The notes beneath the pieces are model-generated. The model ran no database searches and had not been told where the DNA came from. It saw only the letters and a list, made by a program, of their open reading frames with translations. This document shows positions 34,386 to 41,945 of a DNA stretch of 64,000 bases, piece after piece. Each line of letters starts with the position of its first letter. The first letter of the stretch is position 1. Position numbers and translations under genes: made by a program. Source of the stretch: Streptomyces catenulae (GTDB lineage Bacteria > Actinomycetota > Actinomycetes > Streptomycetales > Streptomycetaceae); contig NZ_JODY01000001.1 in the NCBI RefSeq assembly GCF_000718015.1, positions 248,001 through 312,000 on the forward strand. The letters run 5' to 3'.

Positions 34386-34407
34386 CCCACGCGCGTGACG
34401 GCGTGGG
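34386..34407 (+). terminator. Hairpin between the DMT and 95-aa genes
   Basis: CCCACGC and GCGTGGG pair perfectly (7 bp) around an 8-base loop, about 50 bases after the DMT stop and 36 bases before the next ATG. There is no T-run, so it could be a weak terminator, an attenuator or an RNA-stability element separating the exporter from the biosynthetic genes. Confidence 0.4.
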
Positions 34408-34443
34408 CGAAACGCGCGCCCGCACTGGAAAGGGAAAGAAGAG

Positions 34444-34731
34444 ATGGACCACTTATCGGCCGATGACCACGGCCTCATCGCCCCGGTGAGCCTGCCCCGT
34501 GACGGCATGGCCCCCGGGAAGCTCAGCGGCCCGGACGAGTACGACGCGTTCTTCCGTATCCACTACGACGACGTCTCCGACGCCGCCTGGGCCAAGCAGG
34601 CCCTCGCCGTCACCCGCAAGGTCGCCGACGACCTGCAGGACTCCAGCCTGGGCGAGGCGGAACGAGCCGACCTGCTGGACGGGATGAATCTCCTCCTCCA
34701 GCACGCCCTGACGCTCACCGCCGACCGGTAG
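34444..34731 (+). CDS. Unknown 95-residue acidic protein with TTA codon
   Basis: A small, acidic, probably helical protein of no family I recognise. The ATG is preceded by a purine-rich ribosome site (GGAAAGGGAAAGAAGAG). Codon 4 is TTA (34453-34455), placing it under bldA control. There is no signal peptide, membrane helix, Cys pair or leader/core cleavage pattern, and no DSL-type phosphopantetheine serine, so it is unlikely to be a RiPP precursor or carrier protein. It is first in a run of same-strand genes leading to the PLP decarboxylase, so it may be a regulator or protein partner within that pathway. Confidence 0.65.
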   Translation: MDHLSADDHGLIAPVSLPRDGMAPGKLSGPDEYDAFFRIHYDDVSDAAWAKQALAVTRKVADDLQDSSLGEAERADLLDGMNLLLQHALTLTADR

Positions 34732-34821
34732 CGCATTTCCTTCAGCCCGCTCGAAAGTTCACCGTGACCTCCGTACTTCAGTGGTGCCCGGAATCGGGCG
34801 CCGAGATCAAAGGATGTCGGC

Positions 34822-35334
34822 ATGAAACTGACCAGCGACCAGGAAATCGCCATCCGTAGATGGAAACTCGGCCATCACGTTTTCCATCTCCACCTCACGA
34901 TGATGAACTCCCATCTCCTCGCGCTGCACACCGCGCTCGAAAACGAGGAATGGGCCACCTGCCGACGGCTGCTGGAGACCCTCACCCGTCTCTACCGCGC
35001 CTCCACCGCCTCGATGCAGTACGCGTCGGACTTCCCCGCCGGTGCCTACCACGGCCTGCTGCGACCTGCGATGGAGCCGCCGTGGGTCAGCCCCGGGTTC
35101 TCCGGGAAGTTCAACGCCGACCATGAGCGGATGCTCGGTCTGCTGAAAACCGTCCGCACCCCGCTGAAAAAGGCCGCACGCGACGGCCGGGCGCCGGACG
35201 AAGTGAACGACGCGGCCCGCGAATTGTGGCGGGAGCAGTCGCGTAACCGCGCCAACCACAAGCTCATCTGCGAGAAATTCGTTCCCGGCGGCACATCCCT
35301 GCTGCAGGAATATTTCGCCACCAGCGGAAAGTAG
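34822..35334 (+). CDS. Unknown 170-residue His-rich helical protein
   Basis: Not a family I recognise. The N-terminal helix carries clustered histidines and methionines (GHHVFHLHLTMMNSHLLALH), and further His residues occur in YHGL, DHER and NHKL. A helical fold with several conserved-looking His suggests a metal- or heme-binding oxidase or hydroxylase-like protein, but no known motif confirms this. It is preceded by AAAGGA and followed 10 bases later by the ABM-like gene, indicating an operon. Because it sits with a decarboxylase and a dioxygenase-like cupin, a tailoring role in the same pathway is plausible. That is inference from context only. Confidence 0.7.
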   Translation: MKLTSDQEIAIRRWKLGHHVFHLHLTMMNSHLLALHTALENEEWATCRRLLETLTRLYRASTASMQYASDFPAGAYHGLLRPAMEPPWVSPGFSGKFNADHERMLGLLKTVRTPLKKAARDGRAPDEVNDAARELWREQSRNRANHKLICEKFVPGGTSLLQEYFATSGK

Positions 35335-35344
35335 AGGAGAGACC

Positions 35345-35671
35345 ATGTCCTTCACCATCGTGGAAACCTGGTACCTGACCGAGAAGGCCGCGGAGCAGGC
35401 CACCCGCACCATGCAGCTCATCGACGACGCGCTCGGCGACAACGCCCACCACCACCCGGGCTGGAACGGCCACGCCACCTTCCTCCAGGACCGCGAGGAC
35501 CCGCGCGTCGTGACCTGGGTCTACCCCTGGCGCAGCGCGGAGGACCACGCCGATCTGCTCAAGTCCGAAGAGTCCCTGGTCGCGCCGTTGATAGCCGAGT
35601 ACTGCACCCGCCCCCGCGAGGTCCGCTACGCGGTGGAGCTCCCGGTGGAGGTCGACCATGACCACCACTGA
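35345..35671 (+). CDS. ABM-like dimeric alpha/beta barrel protein
   Basis: 108 residues. The alternating strand/helix pattern (FTIVETWYL, helix ATRTMQLIDDAL, HATFLQDREDPRVVTWVYPW, helix SAEDHADLLKSEE, strand REVRYAVEL) fits the ferredoxin-like fold of antibiotic-biosynthesis monooxygenase (ABM) and related dimeric barrels. These act as cofactor-free oxygenases, isomerases or chaperones in natural-product pathways. A good GAGGAG ribosome site precedes the ATG. The C-terminus (VDHDHH) overlaps the start of the decarboxylase gene by 14 bases, so the two are translationally coupled. The fold call is moderate. Confidence 0.65.
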   Translation: MSFTIVETWYLTEKAAEQATRTMQLIDDALGDNAHHHPGWNGHATFLQDREDPRVVTWVYPWRSAEDHADLLKSEESLVAPLIAEYCTRPREVRYAVELPVEVDHDHH

Positions 35672-37145
35672 TCACCGCTCCGCACCGTCCGCCGGGACGC
35701 CCGCGGCGGTCGGCGACTGGACACCGGAGGAGCTGGAGCGCAACGGGCAGCTGCTCCTCAAGCGGCTCAGCGAGCACTTCGCCTCCTTACGCACCCAGCC
35801 GGTGACCACCGACCGGTCGGCGAAGGAGATCCACCAGCTCTTCGACGAGCCGCTGCCGACGGGCCCGCAGGACTTCGCCGACGTCCTGGACCAGACGTGG
35901 CGGGACGTCCGGCCGCATCTGACGCAGTGGAACCACCCCCGCTTCCACGCGTACTTCTCCAACAGCTCCAGCGGCCCGGCGATCCTCGCCGAGACCGCCG
36001 CGGCGGCCCTGAACGTCAATGTGATGCTCTGGGACGCGGCACCGGCCGCCGCCGCGGTGGAGTCCACCGTGCTGCGCTGGCTCTGCGAGATGCTGGCCTA
36101 CCCCGCCGACGGCGACGCCGTACTCGTCGACGGCGCCTCCCTGGCCACGCTGTACGCCCTCGCGGCGGCCCGTGAGCACCTCACCGGTCTCGACGTCCGC
36201 CGCACCGGTCTCGCGGGCGGGCCCGTGCTGCGGGTGTACACCTCCGACCAGACGCACAGCAGCATCGACAAGGCGGCCATCACCCTGGGCCTCGGCCTGG
36301 ACAACGTGGTGCGGCTGCCCGCCCGGCCCGACGGCAGCCTGGACCCGGCCGACCTCGACGCCCGGCTGCGCGCGGACGTGGCGGCCGGGTACCGGCCGCT
36401 CGCCGTCGTCGCCAACGTCGGTACCACCTCCACCGGCGGCATCGACCCGCTCGCCGACATCGCCGACCTCTGCGCCCGGCACGGCGTCTGGCTGCACGTC
36501 GACGCGGCGTACGGCGGCTTCTGGCGGCTGGCCGACCCCGTCCGGCCGCATCTGCCGGAGCTGGCGGTGGCCGACTCGCTGGTGGCCAACCCGCACAAGG
36601 TGCTGCTCTGTCCGATGGAGGCGAGCGCCCTGCTCTCCCGCCACCGCGACGCGCTGACCAACACCTTCCGGCTGGTCCCCGAGTATCTGACGACGCGCCA
36701 CGAGGACGGCAGCGTCGACTTCATGAACTACTCCCTCCAACTGGGGCGGCAGTTCCGGGCGCTGAAGCTGTGGTGGATCCTCAAGAGCTTCGGCACCGAC
36801 GGGATCGCCTCCCGCCTCACCGCCTCCGCGGGCCTCGCCGACCGGCTGCGGACCGCCGCCGGGACCGCCCCGCACTGGCAGGTCACCAACGGGCACACGC
36901 CGTTCCCGCTGGTCTGCCTGCGGTACGCGCCGGAGGGCCTGGACCGCGCGGCGACCGACGACCTGAACCGCCGTATCCACCACCGCGTCAACGCCGGACG
37001 CCGCTCGTTCGTCTCGCACACGGTCACCGGCGACGGCTACGTCATCCGCGTCTCGATCGGCAACATCCACACCCGCGCCGAGGACGTCGACGCGCTCTGG
37101 GACGAGCTGACCGACGCGGCGCGGAAGGAGGGCGGCGACCTGTGA
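35658..37145 (+). CDS. PLP-dependent group II amino-acid decarboxylase
   Basis: 495 residues, the normal length for the aromatic-L-amino-acid/diaminobutyrate/glutamate decarboxylase family. It would remove the carboxyl group of an amino acid to give an amine. Visible motifs are NHPRFHAYF, the aromatic stacking region, SDQTHSSIDKAA, HVDAAYGGFW (Asp near 283 contacts the pyridine nitrogen) and NPHK with the Schiff-base lysine at residue 314. After NPHK the sequence reads VLLCPMEASALL, which differs from the common WLLTNFDCS pattern, so the substrate may be unusual. Codon 44 is TTA (35787-35789). It overlaps the ABM-like gene by 14 bases and the cupin gene by 4, forming the catalytic core of this cluster. 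Confidence 0.9.
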   Translation: MTTTDHRSAPSAGTPAAVGDWTPEELERNGQLLLKRLSEHFASLRTQPVTTDRSAKEIHQLFDEPLPTGPQDFADVLDQTWRDVRPHLTQWNHPRFHAYFSNSSSGPAILAETAAAALNVNVMLWDAAPAAAAVESTVLRWLCEMLAYPADGDAVLVDGASLATLYALAAAREHLTGLDVRRTGLAGGPVLRVYTSDQTHSSIDKAAITLGLGLDNVVRLPARPDGSLDPADLDARLRADVAAGYRPLAVVANVGTTSTGGIDPLADIADLCARHGVWLHVDAAYGGFWRLADPVRPHLPELAVADSLVANPHKVLLCPMEASALLSRHRDALTNTFRLVPEYLTTRHEDGSVDFMNYSLQLGRQFRALKLWWILKSFGTDGIASRLTASAGLADRLRTAAGTAPHWQVTNGHTPFPLVCLRYAPEGLDRAATDDLNRRIHHRVNAGRRSFVSHTVTGDGYVIRVSIGNIHTRAEDVDALWDELTDAARKEGGDL

Positions 37146-38203
37146 CGGTCTCACCCCCCGCCACGGCAAACCCGGACACCTTCGCGGAACGCCTCGGCAC
37201 CTTCTACGCGGTGGGCCGCTGGTCGGCGGTGAACGACGACCTGCCGTGGACCCCGGCCCCCAAGTCCCTGCCCTGCATGTGGCGGTACGCCAATCTGCGG
37301 CCGTTCGTGGAGGAGGCCGCTGAGTTCGTCAAGGGCGACGCGGCGGCGCTCCGGGTCCTCACCCACCTCAACCCCGGGCACCGGGAGTACGAGGCGGCCT
37401 GCGGGCACCTCTACTCGGGGCTGCAGGCGCTCAAGCCGCACGAGTCGATGACCTGTCATCGGCACGCGGCGTCGGCCGTCCGCTTCGTCCACGAGGGGCA
37501 CGGCGGCTGGACCGCCGTCGACGGCGACCGCGTCGAGGTCGGCACCGGGGACGTGATCATCACCCCGAGCCGCCGCTGGCACGAGCACGGCAACGACGCC
37601 GACGAGGGCCTGGTCATCTGGCAGGACCTCACCAACGACCCGCTGGTCAACACGCTCGGCGCCAACTTCTTCGAGCTGCACCCCGACGGCACCCACCTGC
37701 CGACCACCCCGCGCCGCGACACCCACGCGACCTGGGGCGGGCTGCTGCTGCCGGACACCCGCCGCCGCCACGAGGGCTCCCCGCTGTACTCCTACCCGTG
37801 GGAGAAGTGCCGGGAGTCCCTGGAGAACGCCGCCCGGGCCGGGCACCACGACCCGCACGACGGGGTGGTCCTGGAGTACGCCGACCCGTCGACGGGCGGC
37901 CCGGTCACCCCGACCACCGGCTGCCGGCTCCAGCTCCTGCGGGCCGGGGAGCGGACCCTGACACACCGCCGGACCGGCGCCGTGGTCTACGTCGTCGCCG
38001 AGGGCACGGGCACGACCACCATCGAGGGCACCGATTTCGAGTGGTCGGCGGGCGACACCTTCTGCGTCCCGTCCTGGGCCCGGCACCACCACACCAACCG
38101 CAGCGGCACCGGCGAAGCCGTGCTGTTCTCCGCCGACGAGTCCCCCCTCCTCCGCGCCCTCGGCCTGTACGTCGAGGACACCGGACCGTTCGACGGGTCC
38201 TGA
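37142..38203 (+). CDS. Gentisate 1,2-dioxygenase-like bicupin
   Basis: 353 residues from a GTG that overlaps the decarboxylase stop (GTGA), with GGAGG upstream. The length and motifs match the gentisate/salicylate/1-hydroxy-2-naphthoate dioxygenase family. The N-terminal cupin carries the metal ligands in CHRHAASAVRF (His106, His108) and SRRWHEHGN (His147), so an Fe(II) site is intact. The C-terminal cupin (THRRTGAVVYVVAEGTG ... PSWARHHHTN) is the usual non-catalytic half, though the HHH stretch is notable. It would cleave an aromatic ring ortho to a hydroxyl/carboxyl pair. Next to an amino-acid decarboxylase rather than in a gentisate degradation operon, its true substrate is open. Confidence 0.85.
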   Translation: MTVSPPATANPDTFAERLGTFYAVGRWSAVNDDLPWTPAPKSLPCMWRYANLRPFVEEAAEFVKGDAAALRVLTHLNPGHREYEAACGHLYSGLQALKPHESMTCHRHAASAVRFVHEGHGGWTAVDGDRVEVGTGDVIITPSRRWHEHGNDADEGLVIWQDLTNDPLVNTLGANFFELHPDGTHLPTTPRRDTHATWGGLLLPDTRRRHEGSPLYSYPWEKCRESLENAARAGHHDPHDGVVLEYADPSTGGPVTPTTGCRLQLLRAGERTLTHRRTGAVVYVVAEGTGTTTIEGTDFEWSAGDTFCVPSWARHHHTNRSGTGEAVLFSADESPLLRALGLYVEDTGPFDGS

Positions 38204-38258
38204 CCACCCGCACCGCCCGGGGCCTTCGGGCCCCGGGCCCCGTCAGAGAGGAAGACTC

Positions 38259-38984
38259 ATGCACCGCATTCTCGTGATGCTGTCCGCCGCCACCCGGATG
38301 CCGCTGACCGACGGCCGAACCCAGCCCGTCGGCTTCTGGCCCGAGGAGGTCACCGAACCGCTGGCGGTCTTCGACGGCGCCGGGGTGGAGATCACCACGG
38401 CGACCCCCGACGGACGGCCCGCCGAGCCGGACCCGTCGGGCTTCACCCCGGAGGGCACCGGCCTCACCCCGGAGGGGTGCCAGGCGCTCCGCGACGCCGT
38501 GGCCGGACACCGCGAACGGCTGGCCGCCCCCGCGTCGTTGCAGGAGATCCGCGGCGAGGACTTCGACGCCGTCTTCGTGCCCGGCGGCTACGCCCCCATG
38601 ATCGACCTCTGGTGCGACCCGCACTGCGGCCGCATCCTGGCCGGTGCCTACCGGGCCGGTCGCCCGGTCGCCGCGGTCTGCCACGGCCCCGCCGCGCTGC
38701 TGTCCTGTACCGACGCACAGGGCGACTGGCTCTTCCGCGGCTACCGGATGACGTCGTTCACCGACGCCGAGGAGAAGGACGTGGCGCTGCTCGACGTCCT
38801 GCCGTGGACCTCGCAGCAGTCGCTGGTCCGTCAGGGCGCCCACTTCTCGTCCGCACCCGCCCCCTGGGCGGAGCACCTGGTCGAGGACCGCGGGCTGCTC
38901 ACCGGCCAGAACCCGGCCTCGGCCCGGCCGCTCGCCGAACGGCTGCTGGCCCGGCTGAACGGCGCGCAGCCGCCCGCCGCCTGA
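38259..38984 (+). CDS. DJ-1/PfpI (class I GATase-like) protein
   Basis: 241 residues with a GAGAGGAAG ribosome site. The fold signature is FDAVFVPGGYAPM followed by the nucleophile elbow AVCHGPAALL with Cys141, and YRMTSFTDAEEKD, typical of the Hsp31/glyoxalase III-like branch of DJ-1/PfpI. Such proteins detoxify methylglyoxal or act as hydratases, for example isonitrile hydratase. The early insertion (GFTPEGTGLTPEGCQALRDAV) matches the Hsp31-like subgroup. It is the last gene of the plus-strand cluster, 55 bases after the cupin. It could protect the cell from a reactive carbonyl or nitrile product of the pathway. Confidence 0.85.
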   Translation: MHRILVMLSAATRMPLTDGRTQPVGFWPEEVTEPLAVFDGAGVEITTATPDGRPAEPDPSGFTPEGTGLTPEGCQALRDAVAGHRERLAAPASLQEIRGEDFDAVFVPGGYAPMIDLWCDPHCGRILAGAYRAGRPVAAVCHGPAALLSCTDAQGDWLFRGYRMTSFTDAEEKDVALLDVLPWTSQQSLVRQGAHFSSAPAPWAEHLVEDRGLLTGQNPASARPLAERLLARLNGAQPPAA

Positions 38985-38992
38985 GCGCACCG

Positions 38993-39056
38993 CGGCGGTG
39001 ACCCCGACGGACGGCGCCCGGCCCCCGGGACGCCCCGCCCGCCGCGGTCACCGCCG
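38993..39056. terminator. Candidate bidirectional terminator
   Basis: An 11-bp perfect inverted repeat (CGGCGGTGACC at 38993-39003 and GGTCACCGCCG at 39046-39056) encloses a second GC hairpin (GGCGCCCGG pairing with CCGGGACGCC). It lies between the convergent DJ-1/PfpI and MFS genes, with the right arm inside the last codons of the MFS gene. Position and strength fit a terminator shared by both. Confidence 0.5.
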
Positions 39057-40274
39057 TCTGCGTCCGGTCGCCCACACCGCCACCGCCGACGCGCCGGTCC
39101 ACGCCGCCGCGTAGCCGAAGCCGACCGCCGGGCCGAAGGCCGTCCACAGGACGCCGACCACCGCCGAGGAGGCGAAGTCGCCGAGGGACTGGACGAGTCC
39201 GAGCAGCCCGAAGCCGCTGCCGCGCAGCGCGTCCGGGAGCATCCCCGCCACCAGCGTCGACTCGGCGGGCTCGACCAGCCCGATACCGCTGCCCGCCAGC
39301 ACGAAGGCGGCCAGCAGCGGCGCCCAGCCGTGCCAGGGGACGGCGAACATGCCGTACGCCGCCAGGTAGAGGAGCCCGCCGGTGGCGAAGGCGGTACGGG
39401 GGCCCGCCCGGTCGATCCAGTGGCCGCCGAGGTAGGCGACGGCGGCGGCGAGGGCGTTGTGCGCCGCGTAGATCAGCACCGCCAGCGAGGTGGCGGCGGC
39501 CAGATCGCGGGCGCCGTGGTGCAGGAGTTGGGTGGCGCGCAGGATGAGCAGGGTGACCGCGATGTTGCCGCACTCGAACAGTGCCACCGGCAGCAGCGCC
39601 CGGACCATCCCGGCGCGGTGCAGATCGCCCAGGCGGAGCCGGAGACGGTGCCGGGCGGACGGCTGCGCGAGGGTGCGGCGGGCCTCACGTCCGGCGAAGG
39701 TGATCGCCACCGCCGCCAGCAGACCCGGCAGCGCCGCACACCAGAGCGTGGCGCGGATACCGATGACGGAGACCAACAGCGCCGCGAGGAGCGGGCCGAC
39801 GACCGCGCCGAGGTTGTCCCCGGCCCGCTCCAGGCCGAAGGCGCGTCCGTAGGCGTGCGGCGGGGCGAGGGAGGCCAGCAGCGCGTCCCGGGCCGGTGAC
39901 CGGATACCGCGCGAGGCCCACGCCGTGGCGCGCAGCACGCCGACCTGCCCCACCGACTGCGCGAGACCGAGGGCGCCGGTGGCCAGCGCGGTGCCGAGGT
40001 AGCCGCCGGTGGCGATCCGGGCCCGGCGCGCGGGAGAGTTGGCCAGCGGGCCGCCCGCCAGTTTGGCGACCCCGGTGAGCGCGTCGCTGACGCCCTCGAC
40101 CACGCCGAGCGCCCCGGGGGAGGCGTGCAGGGTGGCGGTGAGGAAGCCCGGCAGCACGGCGGTGGCGATCTCGTGCCCGGAGTCGCTGAAGAAGCTCGCC
40201 GCGCCGACACCGCCCACCCCGGCGCTGTACCAGCCGCCCCGCTCGCCCGGCCGCTGTCCGGTGTGCTCGTCCAT
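39048..40274 (-). CDS. MFS transporter, convergent with the cluster
   Basis: 408 residues with about twelve hydrophobic helices. The MFS loops are recognisable (SPARRARIATGGYLGTALATG, and WIDRAGPRTAFATGG in the second half). It begins MDEHTGQRPGERG and has AGGA upstream. It points toward the biosynthetic-looking cluster and ends 64 bases from it, so it may or may not belong with it. No substrate can be deduced. It is followed upstream by a ClC channel gene on the same strand, 79 bases away. Confidence 0.85.
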   Translation of the reverse strand: MDEHTGQRPGERGGWYSAGVGGVGAASFFSDSGHEIATAVLPGFLTATLHASPGALGVVEGVSDALTGVAKLAGGPLANSPARRARIATGGYLGTALATGALGLAQSVGQVGVLRATAWASRGIRSPARDALLASLAPPHAYGRAFGLERAGDNLGAVVGPLLAALLVSVIGIRATLWCAALPGLLAAVAITFAGREARRTLAQPSARHRLRLRLGDLHRAGMVRALLPVALFECGNIAVTLLILRATQLLHHGARDLAAATSLAVLIYAAHNALAAAVAYLGGHWIDRAGPRTAFATGGLLYLAAYGMFAVPWHGWAPLLAAFVLAGSGIGLVEPAESTLVAGMLPDALRGSGFGLLGLVQSLGDFASSAVVGVLWTAFGPAVGFGYAAAWTGASAVAVWATGRRRR

Positions 40275-40353
40275 GGGGAAGTGTCCTACCGGGCGGCGCC
40301 CGGTGGCGGCGGCACGCCACGCCGGGCGCGCGCCCGCCGCCGTACGCCCCCGG

Positions 40354-41682
40354 TCACTGGGCGGGCAGCCGTACCGAGTACAGCGACGGGGTGTCGAGCC
40401 GCCGGGAGACCAGCACCGCGCCGGTGACGGCGAAGAGCAGCGGGACCATCAGGGCGTCGAGGGTGCGGGTGAGTTCCAGCGCCAGGACGACGGCGGCGAT
40501 CGGCGCCTGCATCGCGGCGGCGAGGACGGCCGCCGCGCCGATGATCGCGAAGCCCGCGGCCGGGCCCGGCCAGGCGAGCGTCCAGCCCTGCCCGGCGAGG
40601 GAACCGAGCAGCGCACCGGTGGCGAGCGTCGGGGTGAAGAGCCCGCCGCTGGCGCCGCTGCCCAGGCTGCCCGCGGTGGCGAGCGGTTTGAGCAGGAACA
40701 GCGCCACCAGGGTGGCGGCGCCGAACTGCGCCCCCAGGGTGAGCTGGACGATGTCCTTGCCGTTGCCGAGCAGTTCGGGGTACGGCACGGCCAGCGCGCC
40801 GACCGCGGTGAACACCAGCGGCGGCCCGGCCCACCGGCCCCACCCCGTCGGCCGCAGCCCGTGCGCGATCCGGATCATCCGCACCCAGCCGACCGCCACC
40901 CACCCGGCGAACGGGCCGATCACGAGGGCGAACACGAGCAGCGACGCGGACAGCGGGACCTGCGGCAGCCGGTAGGTCGGCCCCGTCGGAAGCACGACCC
41001 AGGAGACCGCGGTCGCCACGCACGAGGTGGCCAGCGCGGGCAGCGCCAGCCGCAGCGACAGGACGCCGAGCATCACCTCCAGGGTGAGCAGCGCCCCGCC
41101 CAGCGGCACGTTGTAGACACACGCCATGCCCGCACCGGCGCCGCAGGCGGCCAGCAGTCTGCGGTGCGCGGTGTTCAGCCGGGCCCAGTCGGACAGCCGG
41201 GAGGCGAGCGCCGCGCCCGCCAGCCGTGGCGCGGCCTCCCGGCCCAGCGACGCGCCCATGCCCACGATCACCACGGACAGCACCGCCGTCCCCAGACTGC
41301 GCCGCAGCGGCAGCCGCCCCTCGTCCCGCCACAGCGCCCGGCTCACCTCCGAACCGCCGGGCCCGGTCCACCGCCGCAGCAGCCACCACCCGGCCCCGGC
41401 CACCACCCCGGCGGCGGCCAGCGCCGCCACCCGGCGGCCCGCGCCCGCCCGTTCGACCGCGGCCAGGAAACTCCCCGAGCGGTAGGAGTACGTCAGATAC
41501 GCCGCCGTGTGCAGCAGCGCCATCAGCGCGGCGCCCGCCAGCCCCGCCAGCACCCCGGTGGCCACCACCAGCACCCAGAACCGCGCGGACAGCGACGGGA
41601 CGTCCGCCGGTGCGACCAGGTTCGGCTGCTCCACCGCCCCGCCGCCCCGGGCCCGCGCCCGTCCGTTCCGCTCTGCGCCCAT
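40354..41682 (-). CDS. ClC-family chloride channel/antiporter
   Basis: 442 residues from the ATG with GGGAAGG upstream; a longer start adds a basic stretch. It is polytopic, with the three ClC anion-binding stretches recognisable: ASLGREAAPRLAG carries the gating-glutamate position (GREAAP instead of the usual GREGP), SGASGGLFTPTLATGALLG the third, and the first is degenerate. Members move chloride or fluoride, often in exchange with protons. It is divergent from the dienelactone hydrolase gene. Typical ClC exchangers have GKEGP/GREGP, so the Ala substitutions are a small oddity. Confidence 0.88.
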   Translation of the reverse strand: MGAERNGRARARGGGAVEQPNLVAPADVPSLSARFWVLVVATGVLAGLAGAALMALLHTAAYLTYSYRSGSFLAAVERAGAGRRVAALAAAGVVAGAGWWLLRRWTGPGGSEVSRALWRDEGRLPLRRSLGTAVLSVVIVGMGASLGREAAPRLAGAALASRLSDWARLNTAHRRLLAACGAGAGMACVYNVPLGGALLTLEVMLGVLSLRLALPALATSCVATAVSWVVLPTGPTYRLPQVPLSASLLVFALVIGPFAGWVAVGWVRMIRIAHGLRPTGWGRWAGPPLVFTAVGALAVPYPELLGNGKDIVQLTLGAQFGAATLVALFLLKPLATAGSLGSGASGGLFTPTLATGALLGSLAGQGWTLAWPGPAAGFAIIGAAAVLAAAMQAPIAAVVLALELTRTLDALMVPLLFAVTGAVLVSRRLDTPSLYSVRLPAQ

Positions 41683-41945
41683 CGCTCGCCTTCCCGGCGG
41701 GTCCCGGCGCCGCTGCCGGACCCTGCCGGGCATCGTCTCCCGGCCCGGCGCGCACGGGGTGGGACCCGGCGCGCGTGTCGTGCCCGTACGCCGGGGGCGC
41801 GGTCACGTGGCGTACGTCGCAGAGGCGGGAAAACGGGGACACGGACGGCGGGTCGCTGGCACCGTCGGGTCAGGCGCCCCCCGGGGCGCGGTTCTTCGTA
41901 CGAGGTATCGCGGTATCGGCGACGGCATCGGAGGGGCAGGCGACC

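Noticed and set aside
34444..34731. 95-aa gene as a RiPP precursor or carrier protein
   Set aside because: No leader/core organisation, no Cys/Ser/Thr-rich C-terminus, no cleavage motif, no phosphopantetheine serine motif, and no RiPP maturase nearby.
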